In this document: in pieces, positions 1-7,259 of the stretch
How the letters are laid out: every line of letters starts with the position of its first letter
Position numbering within the stretch: the first letter of the stretch is position 1
Origin: Anaerolinea sp.
GTDB lineage: Bacteria; Chloroflexota; Anaerolineae; Anaerolineales; Anaerolineaceae
NCBI GenBank assembly: GCA_013824385.1
Contig: PNNU01000022.1
Span: 1 to 16,857, forward strand
Reading direction: 5' to 3'
DNA: 16,857 nt
The notes under the pieces: generated by a model
Databases searched by the model: none
What the model was told of the DNA's origin: nothing
What the model saw: the letters and a program-made list of their open reading frames with translations, nothing else
Position numbers and translations under genes: made by a program

Positions 1-180
1 TTTCACCTTCTTGGCAGGTTTTTGCATTCCTTCATGTGCCGGGGTGCTGCCCATGCGGTACATGCTCGTGCCGCACTCGGGGCATTTACCCCTGGTGACG
101 GGTGTACCAACAGCATTGAATTCAGCAACAGCATCTTTGATCTCTCGTTTGGACTTGCATTTTACACAATAAGCTTCCAT
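1..180 (-). CDS. DUF5679 zinc-ribbon protein (C-terminus beyond window)
   Basis: Small protein of the DUF5679 type, starting at an ATG at 180 and still open at the left edge after 60 codons. The visible part carries two Cys pairs, CVKC at residues 5-8 and CPEC at 33-36, the spacing of a zinc ribbon. Between them lies the typical 'KREIKD...GTPVTRG' stretch, and a basic tail rich in Lys and Pro follows (MQKPAKKVK). The family's role is unknown; members are short putative zinc-binding proteins of bacteria and archaea. Only 8 bases separate it from the manC stop codon, so it is probably the next gene of the same operon. An AGGT ribosome-binding site lies just upstream of the start. I am confident of the zinc-ribbon call and cannot give a function. 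Confidence 0.8.
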   Translation of the reverse strand, partial: MEAYCVKCKSKREIKDAVAEFNAVGTPVTRGKCPECGTSMYRMGSTPAHEGMQKPAKKVK

Positions 181-188
181 GGCCTGAC

Positions 189-1286
189 CTATAATAATTG
201 GGTATAGTTATGCTCGACAAGGTACTGAACAAGTTCTTTGATCTTCTGACTTTCACCGCGAGGACAAATTAATAACGCATCAGGGGTATCCACGATGATC
301 ATGTTCTTGGCGCCTATCGTCACAACCATCCGTTCCTTTGAAGTGGAATAAACCATCGTATCGACTGTATCCATACCGATATGTTGGGCATTGATCACGA
401 TATTACCATTCAAATCAGGGTTGAGTACATCAAATAGAGAATCCCAACTCCCGACATCATTCCAACCTAAATTGGAGGCGGGCAAAACTACAACCTTATC
501 AGATTTTTCCATGATGCCGTAATCAATGGTTTGTGGTTTGATGCTTGCCCAATATTCTGAGAAATCAGTATTCAAATGATCATCCATTAACATTGGAGTC
601 AATTTGATAATCGTTTCATACAACTCAGGCATGTATCGTTTAATCTCAGCGAGTATAACATCCGCTTTCCAGATGAACATACCTGAATTCCAACTAAATT
701 TACCATTGCTTAAGAACTCAATGGCGCGGGCTTCAGAAGGTTTTTCAAAGAACCCATTTACTTTGAATGCTTTTACTTTTTCAAAACTATTGACCTGATC
801 GCCGCTCTCTATATATCCATATCCAGTAGATGGAAAAGTTGGCTGTATTCCTAATGTCACCAATACATCAGTCTTGGCCATCAGAAAAGCGGATTCAAGT
901 GTATCGCGAAAATCAACCACGTTTTGGATAAAATGATCAGCTGTCAAAATTGCAATAACAGCATTTTCGTCAATTTTTTTGAGCGAAGCCGCTGCCATCG
1001 CCACCACGGCAGCCGTTCCCCTGGGCATGGGCTCAATCAGAAAATTCTTCAGTGGAATTTCAGGCGCTAACTCACTCAATGCTTTTACCTGCGCGGCTAT
1101 TGTCACCACATAAATATGATCCGTTTCAAACACCCCCTGCAAACGTTCGAGTGCAATTTCAAACAATGATTTTCCGTTAAATACTTTTAACATCTGTTTT
1201 GGACAGGATTTTCTTGAAAGCGGCCACAACCGGGTACCACCTCCCCCGGCCATGATTACAGCATAAAAATTTTTATTTGTTGTCAT
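189..1286 (-). CDS. manC: mannose-1-phosphate guanylyltransferase
   Basis: Makes GDP-mannose from mannose-1-phosphate and GTP, feeding polysaccharide and glycan synthesis in the cytoplasm. The 365 residues form a single nucleotidyltransferase domain plus the short C-terminal segment of this family. Residues 14-31 carry the GGGGTRLWPLSR..PKQ signature; TADH (115-118) stands for the usual PADH; GYGYIE (155-160), FEKP (180-183) and WNSGMF (199-204) are the sugar- and nucleotide-site motifs, followed by GWNDVGSW near residue 275. There is no fused phosphomannose isomerase domain, so the protein matches the short monofunctional type. The ATG lies inside the 3' end of dprA (14-base overlap), suggesting coupled translation. 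A related sugar-phosphate specificity cannot be excluded, but the motif set fits mannose best. Confidence 0.9.
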   Translation of the reverse strand: MTTNKNFYAVIMAGGGGTRLWPLSRKSCPKQMLKVFNGKSLFEIALERLQGVFETDHIYVVTIAAQVKALSELAPEIPLKNFLIEPMPRGTAAVVAMAAASLKKIDENAVIAILTADHFIQNVVDFRDTLESAFLMAKTDVLVTLGIQPTFPSTGYGYIESGDQVNSFEKVKAFKVNGFFEKPSEARAIEFLSNGKFSWNSGMFIWKADVILAEIKRYMPELYETIIKLTPMLMDDHLNTDFSEYWASIKPQTIDYGIMEKSDKVVVLPASNLGWNDVGSWDSLFDVLNPDLNGNIVINAQHIGMDTVDTMVYSTSKERMVVTIGAKNMIIVDTPDALLICPRGESQKIKELVQYLVEHNYTQLL

Positions 1287-2391
1287 TAATTAAATAATTT
1301 CCTTTTGCTTCTCTGGCGGCCACATAATTCATGCCGCCGACTTGTGTTACCATGCCTTTGAGCTCCATCATGGTGAGTGTAGCCGAAACTTCGCTGATCG
1401 GCAACCCTGACAAACTACATAATTCATCCACGTGCAGCGGATCTTGAGACAAACAATTCAACAAGTTTTTCTCTATTGGGCTAGTCGGATTCAATTTGCG
1501 GGTTAATTGCTTCTCAGGTATTTGTTCCAGCTTCAAGACATCCAATATTTCAGCCATTTTCAAAAGAGGGCGGGCTCCCTGCTCAATTAAACGGTTGGTT
1601 CCCTCACTCTGCGGAGTCAGTATGCTGCCAGGGACGGCAAATACATCACGTCCTTGTTCAACAGCAAATTCCGCAGTGATCAATGCACCGCTTGTCTCGC
1701 CCGCCTCAACCACTATTGTGGCCAAAGATAAACCCGAGATTATCCGGTTGCGAGGTGGAAAATTAACCCCATCCGGAGCTGTACCCATTGAATAATCGCT
1801 TACCAATGCACCTTGTGAGGCAATTTCAACTGCAAGTTTTCGGTGTTCGGGTGGATACACTACATCCACGCCGCTGCCAAGCACTGCAATGGTTCTGCCG
1901 CCTGCCTGTAATGCAGTTTGGTGTGCAATGGCGTCCACACCGCGGGCAAGTCCACTCACAACGGTTATGCCATTTTGGGCAAGAAATCGGGCAATTTCCG
2001 CTGCCACCTGTCTGCCATAAGGAGTAACGCGTCGGGTGCCAACCACGGCAACTGCCCAGTCATCCTCAACATTTATCGAACCATTTACAAACAACACAGG
2101 CGGAGCCTGGTTAATTTCTTTCAACCGTCTAGGATAATCAGAATCTTCCCAAGTCATCACCTTGACATGTTTCTTTTCAATATTGGTCATGATGAGATCA
2201 AGGTCAACCTTAAGTCGTACTTGCTGGAAGTTTTCAACAATTTTGGGTGAAAGGCCTGCAGCCAACAGCCCTTCCTTGGGAGAGTTCCATGCAATTTCCA
2301 ACGTCCCAAAGAAGTCAAGAATCTGCCGCAAACGGACAGCGCCAATGCCTTTAACTAAATTGAATCCCACCCAATAGGCTTTTGCATCCAC
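1273..2391 (-). CDS. dprA: DNA-processing protein DprA
   Basis: Cytoplasmic single-stranded-DNA-binding protein that protects incoming DNA and loads RecA during natural transformation. It has 372 residues, within the usual range. An N-terminal helical region (about 1-70, with the helix-hairpin-helix-like NLVKGIGAVRLRQ) is followed by the Rossmann core: VVGTRR (117-121), SGLARGVDAIAH (146-157), LGSGVDVVYP (171-180) and FPPRNRIISGLS (211-222). A winged-helix tail covers about 300-365. It starts 9 bases after the rimM stop and ends inside manC, so it is read with the ribosome-maturation operon. No other competence gene is visible here, so presence of this gene alone does not show transformability; dprA is widespread in bacteria that are not known to be competent. 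Confidence 0.94.
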   Translation of the reverse strand: MDAKAYWVGFNLVKGIGAVRLRQILDFFGTLEIAWNSPKEGLLAAGLSPKIVENFQQVRLKVDLDLIMTNIEKKHVKVMTWEDSDYPRRLKEINQAPPVLFVNGSINVEDDWAVAVVGTRRVTPYGRQVAAEIARFLAQNGITVVSGLARGVDAIAHQTALQAGGRTIAVLGSGVDVVYPPEHRKLAVEIASQGALVSDYSMGTAPDGVNFPPRNRIISGLSLATIVVEAGETSGALITAEFAVEQGRDVFAVPGSILTPQSEGTNRLIEQGARPLLKMAEILDVLKLEQIPEKQLTRKLNPTSPIEKNLLNCLSQDPLHVDELCSLSGLPISEVSATLTMMELKGMVTQVGGMNYVAAREAKGNYLINDNK

Positions 2392-2400
2392 CCCAACCTC

Positions 2401-2961
2401 TTATTCCCAATCAGGCAATCTGACAACCATTTTCCGTGAATCGCGATCAATAGAGCGTACCGCATCACGGATGGCTGGCAGAAGGAGCTCCTCACCATTT
2501 TCTTTGTTAATTATATAAACATCATTAGCGCCGGTCACCAGAATTTCACCAATAGTGCCCACTAATTTGCCGTCTTCTTCAACCACCGTCATGCCAATAA
2601 TCTCATGATGATAGTACTCGCCTTCGGGCAGTTGATTGGCGTCTTCGGTTTTAATGGATACAATCTGGTTTCTCAAAATGGACACCTGGTCGCAATCGTT
2701 AAAACCCTTAAAACTGATTAAAATCTTATCAGCTGCAGGTCTGACAGTTGCCACTTCATATTCTTTTTGGGCACTTCCAATAAAAACGATATTTCCAGGT
2801 AAAATTTTCTCCGGGAAATCCGTCATGACTTCCATTACGATCTCACCTTTAACCCCGTGAGTTCTTTGAAGTTTGCCGATATTCAAAAATACAGGCCCAC
2901 CCGACTGGGGCGAGCCTGTTTTTTGTGTACGTTTCGATGAAGAGGACTCGGCAGTTGTCAT
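2401..2961 (-). CDS. rimM: ribosome maturation factor RimM
   Basis: Assists maturation of the 30S head by binding ribosomal protein S19 during 16S rRNA processing. The RimM N-terminal barrel begins at about residue 25 (FLNIGKLQRTHGVKGEI), and the PRC-barrel half follows from about residue 108 (EYYHHEIIGMTV...GTIGEI...NDVYII...LLLPAI), ending in the usual short VRLPDWE tail. Residues 1-24 are an extra polar Ser/Thr/Gly/Pro-rich stretch not typical of the family. The start at 2961 is supported by an ATGA overlap with the stop codon of khpA, which implies translational coupling. A TTG further in (codon 26) could start a protein of ordinary length. The extra stretch also encodes a terminator-like hairpin (see 2891-2924). 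Confidence 0.93.
   Translation of the reverse strand: MTTAESSSSKRTQKTGSPQSGGPVFLNIGKLQRTHGVKGEIVMEVMTDFPEKILPGNIVFIGSAQKEYEVATVRPAADKILISFKGFNDCDQVSILRNQIVSIKTEDANQLPEGEYYHHEIIGMTVVEEDGKLVGTIGEILVTGANDVYIINKENGEELLLPAIRDAVRSIDRDSRKMVVRLPDWE
2891..2924. terminator. terminator-like hairpin inside the 5' end of rimM
   Basis: The left arm (2891-2902) pairs with the right arm (2908-2919) over 12 positions with two mismatches, around a 5-base loop. Six T residues (2919-2924) follow on the plus strand. Read on the minus strand, the same stem is followed by TATTTTT. It therefore has the form of an intrinsic terminator in either direction. On the sense strand it occupies codons 15-24 of rimM, exactly the non-conserved N-terminal extension. 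It could reduce transcription into rimM-dprA-manC, stop antisense transcripts, or be inactive while ribosomes cover it. Confidence 0.5.
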
Positions 2962-3194
2962 CGAGGTTCTGCAACGTCCAGAGTAGCTTGCTTACCTTCG
3001 CGGGCGGCTGAAACACGCAGCAAAACACGCATGGCGTTTGCCACTCTGCCGCTCTTGCCAATTACCCGACCCATGTCCTCTTTTGCGACATGCAATTCAA
3101 GGTTTTCCCGTCCGCCATTGCGAAATTGGGAAACAACCACTTGAGAAGGATCGTCTACGAGCGAAAGTGCAATATATTCGATCAGCTCTTTCAC
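2958..3194 (-). CDS. khpA: KH-domain RNA-binding protein KhpA
   Basis: Small KH-domain RNA-binding protein (YlqC/KhpA family, usually about 75-80 residues), commonly encoded between rpsP and rimM. I place the start at a GTG (3192-3194): it gives 78 residues beginning (M)KELIEYIALSLVDDP, as in the family, and a strong GGAGG lies 4 bases upstream. Longer in-frame starts exist at ATG 3212 and ATG 3254, but they add residues with no family counterpart. The KH core shows the GRVIGKSGR loop, the RNA-binding GxxG signature, in the second half, with VEVHVAKED-like strands before it. The stop overlaps the rimM ATG. The family is implicated in RNA chaperoning and control of cell-wall growth in firmicutes; its role in this organism is not known. 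Confidence 0.88.
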   Translation of the reverse strand: MKELIEYIALSLVDDPSQVVVSQFRNGGRENLELHVAKEDMGRVIGKSGRVANAMRVLLRVSAAREGKQATLDVAEPR

Positions 3195-3262
3195 AGTTCC
3201 TCCTTCCGCCATAATCTGAGGCGGGCGATATGATGCGGTTGGCCTTTTGTACATCTCGTCGA

Positions 3263-3598
3263 TTATGCTTTAATCTTGGCGGCTCGATCAGCGTACGATT
3301 TTGTCGCTTCATCAAGCAATGTAGCCAGGACTTCACCTTTTTTAAAGCGATCGTATCGTTCCAACAATCCAACGCTCTTGAAGAGCTTCATCACAGATTC
3401 ACTGGGCACAGCACCGTTCTTCATCCATTCATAAACACGGTCTTCCTTCACATCGAAGGCAAACGGTTCGCTGGTTGGATTATAGTTGCCCAGAATTTCA
3501 ATGAATTTGCCATCGCGAGGGCTTTCAATATCAGCCACGATAATGCGATAACTGGGTTGGTGCCTTAGACCGGTACGGCGTAAACGAATTCTAACCAT
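3263..3598 (-). CDS. rpsP: 30S ribosomal protein S16
   Basis: Structural protein of the small ribosomal subunit, needed for 30S assembly. The sequence opens with the family signature MVRIRLRRTG...PSYRIIVAD and continues with GKFIEILGNYNP and the PSESVMKLFKSVGLL segment. At 111 residues it is slightly longer than the shortest bacterial S16 proteins because of a basic, Ala/Lys-rich tail. An AGGAGA ribosome-binding site sits 8 bases upstream of the ATG. It follows ffh after 110 bases and precedes khpA after 68 bases, the ffh-rpsP-khpA-rimM order seen in many bacteria. The spacer to ffh contains a small hairpin (GCGCT/AGCGC, 3672-3687) without a T-tract, so I do not call a terminator there. Confidence 0.97.
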   Translation of the reverse strand: MVRIRLRRTGLRHQPSYRIIVADIESPRDGKFIEILGNYNPTSEPFAFDVKEDRVYEWMKNGAVPSESVMKLFKSVGLLERYDRFKKGEVLATLLDEATKSYADRAAKIKA

Positions 3599-3708
3599 CG
3601 AAAAATCTCCTGTATCTTAATTAAAAATGATCAAATATGCGTGATTCCAAAAAATCCACGTTGGCTGGGGGGCGCTGAAGGAAGCGCATACCGCCGTTTC
3701 ATTTCTGA

Positions 3709-5031
3709 TCACTTCAACAATCGGGAAAGTCCCTTCCCGTTCGTTTTCTGAAGAGTCTTCATCATTCGCTGTGCATCGCGAAACTGCTTGATGAGTCGAT
3801 TTACATCCTGCACTTCTGTGCCTGCTCCAGCGGCAATTCGCCGTCTGCGTGAGGCGTTTAAGAGATCCGGGTCTCTGCGTTCTTTAATCGTCATCGAATT
3901 GATGATTGCCTCGGTTCGTTTCATTTGTCGGTCGGTGTCTGCCGGATCAACATTCCGAGCCATTTGGCCCATTCCACCAGGAAGCATATCCATCACCTGA
4001 GAAAGAGAGCCCATCTTGCGAATTTGCTTAAGCTGACTTGAGAAATCCTCAAGGTTGAATTGTCCCTTAAGCATTCGATCGGTTTGATCTTTTTCCATCT
4101 TCTGATCAAACGCAGCTTCAGCTTTTTCAATCAACCCAATCATATCACCCATTCCCAAAATGCGGGATGCCAATCGGGAAGGATCATAGTTTTCTAATGC
4201 ATCAACACCCTCACCCACCCCCAGATACTTGATGGGAACGCCTGTAACACTTCTGACCGAGATGGCAGCACCACCTCTGGCATCGCCATCCATTTTTGTG
4301 AAGATCAAACCGGTGATTTTTACCTGATCTCTGAAACCCTCTGCAATATGCAGTGCTTCCTGACCGATCATGGCATCCACTACCAGCAGTGTTTCAGTGA
4401 GTTTAACTTTTTTCGCGATGGATTGAAGTTCATCCATCAGGGTTTGATCAAGTTGTGAACGGCCTGCCGTATCGATGATCACAACGGTATAGCCGCCTTT
4501 TTGCGCCTTATCGAATGCACGGGCAGCCAATTCGGGGGGTTTTATTTTTTCATCGGCGACGACTTCCACGCCAATCTTTTCACCAAGCGTCTGCAATTGT
4601 TTTACAGCCGCCGGCCGATAGGGGTCGCCGGCAACCAACATGACTCTTTCACCCTCAGATCGCAGTTTGCGTGCCAATTTTGCTGCAGCAGTGGTCTTGC
4701 CTGCACCTTGCAGACCCACCAACATAATTGCGTATGGCTTGACTCCGCTCAAGTTCAACTTTTCGGCATCACCAAGCGTAGCGATCAACTCCTCATTAAC
4801 GATCTTGATCACTTGTTGGGCAGGGTTTAATGCTTTTGAAACTTCAGCACCCACCGCACGCTCACGCACTCGACTGGTGAAGTCCTTGACCACGCCATAA
4901 TTTACGTCCGCTTCCAGCAACGCCAGACGTACTTCGCGCATCATGGAATCAACATCCGCCGCGGAGAGTTTGCCTCTGCGGCGTAATTGTTGGAAAACTT
5001 CATTTAGTCGACTGGTTAAATTTTCAAACAT
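3709..5031 (-). CDS. ffh: signal recognition particle protein Ffh (SRP54)
   Basis: GTPase subunit of the signal recognition particle; with 4.5S RNA and FtsY it directs nascent membrane and secreted proteins to the translocon. The 440 residues show the N domain (about 1-85), the G domain with P-loop GLQGAGKTT (106-114), DTAGR (187-191) and TKMDGDARGG (245-254), and the Met-rich M domain (about 295-440) with the MGSLSQVMDMLPGGMGQM finger region and the RRRRIAAGAG RNA-binding helix. Length and motifs are standard. The start is an ATG with only a weak, A-rich upstream region. It heads the housekeeping operon on this strand. The SRP RNA gene was looked for and not seen in this window. Confidence 0.97.
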   Translation of the reverse strand: MFENLTSRLNEVFQQLRRRGKLSAADVDSMMREVRLALLEADVNYGVVKDFTSRVRERAVGAEVSKALNPAQQVIKIVNEELIATLGDAEKLNLSGVKPYAIMLVGLQGAGKTTAAAKLARKLRSEGERVMLVAGDPYRPAAVKQLQTLGEKIGVEVVADEKIKPPELAARAFDKAQKGGYTVVIIDTAGRSQLDQTLMDELQSIAKKVKLTETLLVVDAMIGQEALHIAEGFRDQVKITGLIFTKMDGDARGGAAISVRSVTGVPIKYLGVGEGVDALENYDPSRLASRILGMGDMIGLIEKAEAAFDQKMEKDQTDRMLKGQFNLEDFSSQLKQIRKMGSLSQVMDMLPGGMGQMARNVDPADTDRQMKRTEAIINSMTIKERRDPDLLNASRRRRIAAGAGTEVQDVNRLIKQFRDAQRMMKTLQKTNGKGLSRLLK

Positions 5032-5061
5032 TTATTTTTCTTTTTTTCAACCTGGATAAAA

Positions 5062-5081
5062 CAAGCTGAAATTTTAGCTTG
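5062..5081 (-). terminator. weak intrinsic terminator after the M23 gene
   Basis: On the minus strand a 6-base-pair stem (CAAGCT/AGCTTG) with an 8-base AT-rich loop is followed by TTTTAT. It lies about 40 bases past the stop of the M23 endopeptidase gene and about 30 bases before ffh. The stem is short, so read-through into ffh is likely. Confidence 0.4.
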
Positions 5082-5119
5082 GATAAGAAGTCCGGTCAAG
5101 GGCGCCAATATATTCAAGA

Positions 5120-6262
5120 CTACGGGTTGGTACTGCCATAAAAGACCATCGGATCAAACATTTCAAATTGTCCGCTGATACGCCACATGCAGTAATTATG
5201 TCTTTCTTGATCGGTGGTAGTGATATCGTAATGCGCCATGCTTGCGAAAGTTGCATTGGCGGGGCCAATTCGCATTTCCAGATGCAAATGGGGTGAAGAC
5301 GATGCGCCGGTATTCCCAACTACGCCGACAATATCGCCCATCTTTACCGTTTGCCCAAGCTTAACTGACGGAGGTTCACCCATATGCCCATAAAGCACAT
5401 ACAGGGATTGTGAACTTGTATCCCACCAATCTGCAAAACCTGTCGGGCAGGTTAATCGGTTGCTCGGGTTGGCTGGAGTGGATGATGCATCTGGCAGCTT
5501 GATGGCATCTATGATCTCTTTTGGCAGATTGGATAGCGGCGTCTCAACAATCACCATATAACCATATGGGTTTCGTATCTTGGAGTATGCAGAAGAGACC
5601 TTGCCAGGGAATATTGAAAGAACAGGTGTACCTTCAATAGCGCCAACATCTTTAAAATTCCAATATGCAAAATCAACGCCGTGATGCCCGGAATCTTCAC
5701 CCGCGGGCGGTAACACAAATGGCTGAGACACAACACTTGATAAATCTGAGGCATCCACTCCTTGAATTGGAGACGCTACCAGACTGGTCAATGCATTTGT
5801 TGCCTGAGTAGCCACACCCAACGGTGTTGGCGTCAAAGTCGGATATGATGTGACAGTAGGTGTAAGTGTCGGAGAGATCAACACCATTGCCGTTGAGGTT
5901 GGTTGACTGGTGGCAGTTGCTATGGCTGTAGCAGTTGATTCACTGGTTGCTGTGGGTGTCCCCGTAGGTTCAACTGTATTGGTTGCCAAAAAGGTTGGCG
6001 TGAACGTAAATGTAGGCATTAACGTTGGCGTTGGAGTGGGGGTCGGCATTTCTGAAAAACCTAGTGATAAATCCGGTTGAGGTCCACTACTGTTTGGTGG
6101 ATACATAACAGATGAAATGTAGACCGGCGTTCGATTGAGGTGTTTCAAACCCAGCGCGAGCACTACAAACACAAAGACAATGGCGACGAAAGCTTTTATG
6201 GCCAACATTGTCAAAATGGAAAAATATTCGAGTGGTTTTGTAAACTCGTCTTTGTGCATCAT
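5120..6262 (-). CDS. membrane-anchored M23 family metallopeptidase
   Basis: Probable peptidoglycan endopeptidase of the LytM/M23 family, anchored outside the membrane. Of 380 residues, an N-terminal segment at about 14-39 is a single membrane helix, and residues 72-150 are a Thr/Pro/Ala-rich linker with PTPTPTPT runs. The M23 domain follows, with the zinc ligands visible: H193 and D197 (HHGVD), H325 and H327 (HLHLE), plus YGHM at 291-294. The active site is complete, so the enzyme should be catalytic. A 60-residue insert rich in Pro and Ser (about 240-290, with C272) separates the two ligand regions; a second Cys is at 358. The start is one of two adjacent ATGs, with a distant AAAGG. It lies about 100 bases downstream of the four-helix protein gene, with a hairpin between them. 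Substrate is inferred from the family. Confidence 0.87.
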   Translation of the reverse strand: MMHKDEFTKPLEYFSILTMLAIKAFVAIVFVFVVLALGLKHLNRTPVYISSVMYPPNSSGPQPDLSLGFSEMPTPTPTPTLMPTFTFTPTFLATNTVEPTGTPTATSESTATAIATATSQPTSTAMVLISPTLTPTVTSYPTLTPTPLGVATQATNALTSLVASPIQGVDASDLSSVVSQPFVLPPAGEDSGHHGVDFAYWNFKDVGAIEGTPVLSIFPGKVSSAYSKIRNPYGYMVIVETPLSNLPKEIIDAIKLPDASSTPANPSNRLTCPTGFADWWDTSSQSLYVLYGHMGEPPSVKLGQTVKMGDIVGVVGNTGASSSPHLHLEMRIGPANATFASMAHYDITTTDQERHNYCMWRISGQFEMFDPMVFYGSTNP

Positions 6263-6296
6263 ACTTTTTTTGCTAACCTTTATTTCCTGCCAACAA

Positions 6297-6345
6297 GATT
6301 GCCGTAGTAAGCCTTAATATGTATCGGCTTGTCTCTACGGCAATC
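6297..6345. repeat. perfect 11-bp inverted repeat forming a long hairpin
   Basis: Arms at 6297-6307 and 6335-6345 are perfectly complementary. Inside them a second 5-bp pair (AAGCC 6309-6313 with GGCTT 6326-6330) extends the stem across an asymmetric internal loop to a 12-base terminal loop. It lies between the four-helix protein gene and the M23 gene and would be in their shared transcript. No T-run follows on either strand, so it is not a classical terminator; it may be an mRNA-processing or stability element, or part of the M23 gene's 5' leader. Confidence 0.6.
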
Positions 6346-6361
6346 CAAAATAAGTAAAACC

Positions 6362-7126
6362 TTACTTACGAGTGGTCGGCTCTGTAAAGAGATCGCCTGG
6401 AGTATCCAATTGTTCAGGTGGATTCGATCTACGAACTGGTGTTTCTCGAATAACTGATTCACGAACTGGAGCTTCTTTTACAGCTTGTACTCTTGGTTGT
6501 GGCTTTGTTTGAGCTTTAACCTGTGGCTTGGGCTGTGTTTTGGGTTGAACTTTTTTCACTGGTACTACTTCATATTCTTCCTCATCATCCATTTCATCAA
6601 TGAAAGTTGAGCGAATACGGTTGGTTAATGAATTGCTTTTGTGTTCCGGTGCATAAGGTTCACCGTAGAAAAGCGATCGAACGCGGCGATTAAATAAAAA
6701 TGTCAATACAGTCAGATCAAGTACAGTCAACAGTGCATATCCGCACAAACCACTGACGATCACACCTGCAACCGCAGCCATGTCGGGGAGTAATTTGTTG
6801 ATCGCGGGGATTCCTGCCCCAATCAAAACAAAAAGACCTGCAATTGTTCCAAAGAGTGCCAGAAAAACCGCACCCATGCGGGCTGAATTTTTTAGTTGGA
6901 TCAAACCTGATCCAGTGACTCCGTAGAAAATGGCGAGGAATAACCCCACCACAACGCCAACGGCAGCAATAAATATCGTATTTGAGGTCTCAGGAGTGCT
7001 GATGGCAGGAAGGATGGCAAAAATAACAATGGCTAAAGCACCTACCAAAGAGAGGATGGCCATCAAAAAATGATAGGATGCCACTAACATTACACCATCA
7101 CGAACAGTTTTATCACTTTGATTCAT
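6362..7126 (-). CDS. four-helix membrane protein with charged repetitive tail, function unknown
   Basis: I do not recognise this 254-residue protein. Four hydrophobic segments (about 12-38, 50-76, 83-105 and 118-146) are followed by a cytoplasmic-looking tail of about 108 residues. The tail begins with basic FNRRVRSLFYGEPY, has an acidic patch (DEMDDEEEYE, 177-186), then a Lys/Pro/Gln-rich low-complexity stretch (about 192-214) and an Arg-rich PVRES..RETPVRRS segment. The helices are rich in small residues (Gly, Ala, Val), as in small integral membrane proteins. A strong AGGAGG lies 5 bases before the ATG. A promoter at 7204-7233, embedded in an inverted repeat, drives it divergently from the tRNA-Gln unit. 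The gene itself looks intact and real; no role can be assigned from its sequence. Confidence 0.8.
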   Translation of the reverse strand: MNQSDKTVRDGVMLVASYHFLMAILSLVGALAIVIFAILPAISTPETSNTIFIAAVGVVVGLFLAIFYGVTGSGLIQLKNSARMGAVFLALFGTIAGLFVLIGAGIPAINKLLPDMAAVAGVIVSGLCGYALLTVLDLTVLTFLFNRRVRSLFYGEPYAPEHKSNSLTNRIRSTFIDEMDDEEEYEVVPVKKVQPKTQPKPQVKAQTKPQPRVQAVKEAPVRESVIRETPVRRSNPPEQLDTPGDLFTEPTTRK

Positions 7127-7192
7127 GATTGTTCCTCCTGATTTTGTAACAATGTCAACTTTGAAGAAAAATCAAATAATTTTTCCCTATTT

Positions 7193-7256
7193 TTATCCTA
7201 AAAATATTACCACAAACGACATGGAAGTGTCAATTTTGGTAAGATTTTTAGGATAA
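7193..7256. repeat. 20-bp inverted repeat (19/20) between divergent promoters; operator candidate
   Basis: Arms at 7193-7212 and 7237-7256 match at 19 of 20 positions when one is reversed, with a 24-base spacer that can itself form a GACA/TGTC mini-stem. Each arm ends in TAGGATAA (reading outward), and a third related copy, TAGGATTA, lies at 7271-7278, exactly 22 bases after the copy at 7249. The left arm covers the -10 box of the leftward promoter, and the right arm abuts the -35 box of the rightward promoter. This looks like a regulator-binding site, although a hairpin in RNA is also possible. Confidence 0.65.
7204..7233 (-). promoter_or_regulatory. promoter of the four-helix protein gene
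   Basis: On the minus strand, TTGACA (7228-7233, a perfect -35 box) and TAATAT (7204-7209) are separated by 18 bases. Transcription would start near 7196, giving a leader of about 70 bases before the ATG at 7126. Both boxes lie in or next to the inverted repeat at 7193-7256. Confidence 0.55.
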
Positions 7257-7259
7257 CCC

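Noticed and set aside
3672..3687. GCGCT/AGCGC hairpin between ffh and rpsP as a terminator
   Set aside because: The stem is only 5 bp and no T-tract follows; the genes are a conserved operon.
5800..6060. Short GT-rich repeats resembling a tandem array or CRISPR
   Set aside because: They are degenerate codons for Thr, Pro and Ala in the M23 protein's linker; there is no constant repeat or spacer length.
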